From Pedobacter sp. Hv1 (lineage in GTDB: Bacteria; Bacteroidota; Bacteroidia; Sphingobacteriales; Sphingobacteriaceae), in the NCBI RefSeq assembly GCF_001412215.1, contig NZ_LLWP01000011.1:97900-161899 (forward strand): a stretch of 64,000 nt of DNA, written 5' to 3'. Each line of letters opens with the position of its first letter. Within the stretch, counting starts at the first letter, position 1. This document shows, piece after piece, positions 62,432 to 64,000 of the stretch. Under the pieces are notes generated by a model. That model ran no database searches. It saw only the letters and a list, made by a program, of their open reading frames with translations, and was not told where the DNA came from. The translations under genes were made by a program, and so were the position numbers.

Positions 62432-63670
62432 ATGTATCGAAAAATATTTACACTCGCACTCCTTTTTATTAGCTTCAACACTTTTGCTCAAAAAACAAAA
62501 AAGACAGTTTTTATCATTGCCGATGGCATTTCTGCCGATGTAATAGAAAGGCTTAATCTTCCTAATATGAACAGGATCATTAAAAAAGGCAGTTACACCC
62601 GAATGTACGTTGGTGGCGATAAAGGAGGCTATAACCAAACGCCAACCGTTTCTGCTGTAGGCTACAATAGTCTTTTAACTGGCACTTGGGTAAACAAGCA
62701 CAATGTTCCAGATAACGACATTAAAGATCCCAATTACAATTACCACAATATTTTCAGGTTATTAAAAGCTCAATATCCTCAGAAAAAGACAGCCATTTTT
62801 TCGAGTTGGACAGATAATCGTACTAAATTATTGGGCCATAACCTAAGTAATGCTGGCAATTTAGTGGTAGATCAACATTTTGATGGTTATGAATTAGATA
62901 CTATTCGGTTTAAACCTGATAAAAGCAGAAATTTTATGCACAGAATAGATGAGCAAGTAACTGAATCGGCAGCAACAACCATCAAAAAAGATGGACCAGA
63001 TCTTTCTTGGGTTTATTTAGAATTTACAGACGATATGGGCCATATGTATGGCGATGGTCCACAGTTTGAAGATGCCATTAAAAAATTAGATGTACAATTG
63101 GGTAAAATATACGACGCTGTAGCTTACCGTGAGCAAGCATTTAAAGAAGAATGGTTATTTGTTGTTACTACAGATCATGGCAGAACCGAAGCCAACGGAA
63201 AAGGCCATGGAGGTCAATCGCCAAGACAACGCAGCACTTGGATGATCTCTAACTATCCACAATTAAATAGCTATGCTCGCTATTACAACCCTGCCATTGT
63301 AGACATTATGCCTTCTATTGCTAGATTTATGAACATTACTATTCCAAAAGCACAATTACAAGAAATAGACGGAACAGCACTAATTGGTCCAATTTCTATT
63401 GCAGATGCAACAGTAAATTATGTAAATGGCAATGCAGACATTAGCTGGAAAACATTAGATCAAAAAGGTACAGTTAAAATATGGGCAGCAACAACCAATA
63501 ATGTTAAAACTGGTGGCAAAGATAATTATACATTAATGGCAGAATTACCAATAGCAACCAAACATGCTTTTATCGATCTGAAAAAATATCCATCATCATT
63601 TTATAAGATCGTATTGGAAGCACCTTACAATACTATCAATAAATGGATAGTAATAGAGCCTAAGAAGTAA
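62432..63670 (+). CDS. Secreted alkaline-phosphatase-superfamily phosphodiesterase
   Basis: A 412-residue protein with signal peptide (ending NTFAQ). The metal site begins VFIIADGISADV. A probable nucleophile threonine is in QTPTVSAVGYNSLLTGT. The later ligands are FTDDMGHMYGDGP and VTTDHGRTEANGKGHGG, the pattern of type I phosphodiesterase/nucleotide pyrophosphatase and phosphonoacetate-hydrolase relatives. A C-terminal beta-sandwich (about 310-410) follows. As the third gene of the SusCD set it probably cleaves the imported or captured phosphorylated nutrient. Confidence 0.88.
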   Translation: MYRKIFTLALLFISFNTFAQKTKKTVFIIADGISADVIERLNLPNMNRIIKKGSYTRMYVGGDKGGYNQTPTVSAVGYNSLLTGTWVNKHNVPDNDIKDPNYNYHNIFRLLKAQYPQKKTAIFSSWTDNRTKLLGHNLSNAGNLVVDQHFDGYELDTIRFKPDKSRNFMHRIDEQVTESAATTIKKDGPDLSWVYLEFTDDMGHMYGDGPQFEDAIKKLDVQLGKIYDAVAYREQAFKEEWLFVVTTDHGRTEANGKGHGGQSPRQRSTWMISNYPQLNSYARYYNPAIVDIMPSIARFMNITIPKAQLQEIDGTALIGPISIADATVNYVNGNADISWKTLDQKGTVKIWAATTNNVKTGGKDNYTLMAELPIATKHAFIDLKKYPSSFYKIVLEAPYNTINKWIVIEPKK

Positions 63671-63681
63671 GCAAAAAGGCT

Positions 63682-63756
63682 GTAAAAAGAAACAGGGATA
63701 AAGCCTAGGCCCTATCCCCGTTATCTAAATTAACGCTCTCACTGCATATATACGGT
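63682..63756 (-). repeat. Conserved structured element, copy B
   Basis: Minus-strand reading: core GAGAGCGTTAATTTAGATAA, hairpin AACGGGGATA/TATCCCTGTT, then TTTCTTTTT. It lies 12 bases after the phosphatase stop. The hairpin base pairs change together relative to copy C (A-T instead of G-C at the outer pair). Confidence 0.7.
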
Positions 63757-63805
63757 TAAAAATTTAAATTAAAAAAAATTGTTGCATTTTTTTTCAAAAT
63801 AGCCT

Positions 63806-63885
63806 TAAAAAAAGAGACGGAGATAAAGCAATGCCCTATCCCCGTCATCTAAATTAACGCTCTCGTATATATAGACGTTGCATTT
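63806..63885 (-). repeat. Conserved structured element, copy C
   Basis: Minus-strand reading: core GAGAGCGTTAATTTAGATGA, hairpin GACGGGGATA/TATCTCCGTC, then CTTTTTTT. An additional stem AACG-TCT/AGA-CGTT lies before the core. The remainder of 63671-64000 has no recognisable gene. Confidence 0.7.
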
Positions 63886-64000
63886 AAAGATTTATTATAT
63901 CGACCTACATTTTTTTATCTTTTATTCCTATTAGCTCTAATCATTATGAGCATCGTAAATTACTGACATACATACAATTGAAACAAATATATGCTAAAAA

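Overview
The window is an AT-rich stretch of a Bacteroidota chromosome, most likely Sphingobacteriaceae and close to Pedobacter. The evidence is a SusC/SusD pair, a type IX secretion type-B C-terminal domain protein with a PorP/SprF partner, a LytTR two-component pair, and promoters of the Bacteroidota form TAnnTTTG (for example 1116-1123, 5613-5620, 20722-20729, 24714-24721, 50782-50789). Almost every base is assigned to a gene. I see no rRNA, tRNA, CRISPR array, prophage or complete insertion sequence.

Left part (1-10 kb): an amino-acid racemase running off the left edge, methylmalonyl-CoA epimerase, the iron-sulfur cluster genes iscS-iscU-iscA, a long-chain acyl-CoA ligase, lysS, a one-cysteine thioredoxin-like protein with ung, and a GxxExxY gene enclosed by imperfect inverted repeats. 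At 10.2-16.2 kb lie an Lrp regulator and a metal-homeostasis island. This holds a DtxR/MntR-type repressor, an NRAMP transporter fused to a universal-stress domain, a secreted thioredoxin and a TonB-dependent receptor. The same 16-bp palindrome sits at the repressor's own promoter and at the receptor's promoter, so the island reads as one regulon covering both membranes.

Middle part (16-37 kb): housekeeping genes (smpB, pcm, priA, tsaB, yidD, rnpA, and the small rpmH at 24513-24671), a 292/294-bp tandem intergenic repeat, a LytTR/LytS operon with a LiaF-like membrane protein, a dipeptidyl-peptidase, a ChaN-like protein, mscL, rpoN, and a secreted IgGFc-binding-like adhesin candidate paired with a SprF-like protein.

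The most unusual locus is 37.4-44.6 kb. A fused E1-like (ThiF)/nitroreductase protein overlaps a GNAT-like acyltransferase gene, followed without gaps by a 7TM sensor kinase, a receiver-kinase hybrid and a receiver. A free-standing receiver closely similar to the hybrid's receiver is encoded divergently upstream. It looks like a metabolite-synthesis unit tied to its own signalling chain.

Right part (44.7-64 kb): an outer-membrane barrel, a Dam-type methylase with no restriction partner, miaA, a relative of phage homing-endonuclease proteins, metallo-beta-lactamase-fold proteins, a small lysine-rich protein behind a roughly 205-nt leader, and a phosphatase-rich segment. That segment contains PAP2, a calcineurin-type phosphoesterase, a TetR regulator with a palindrome upstream of SusC/SusD, and an alkaline-phosphatase-superfamily enzyme. 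Three copies of a conserved 70-80 nt structured element bracket it.
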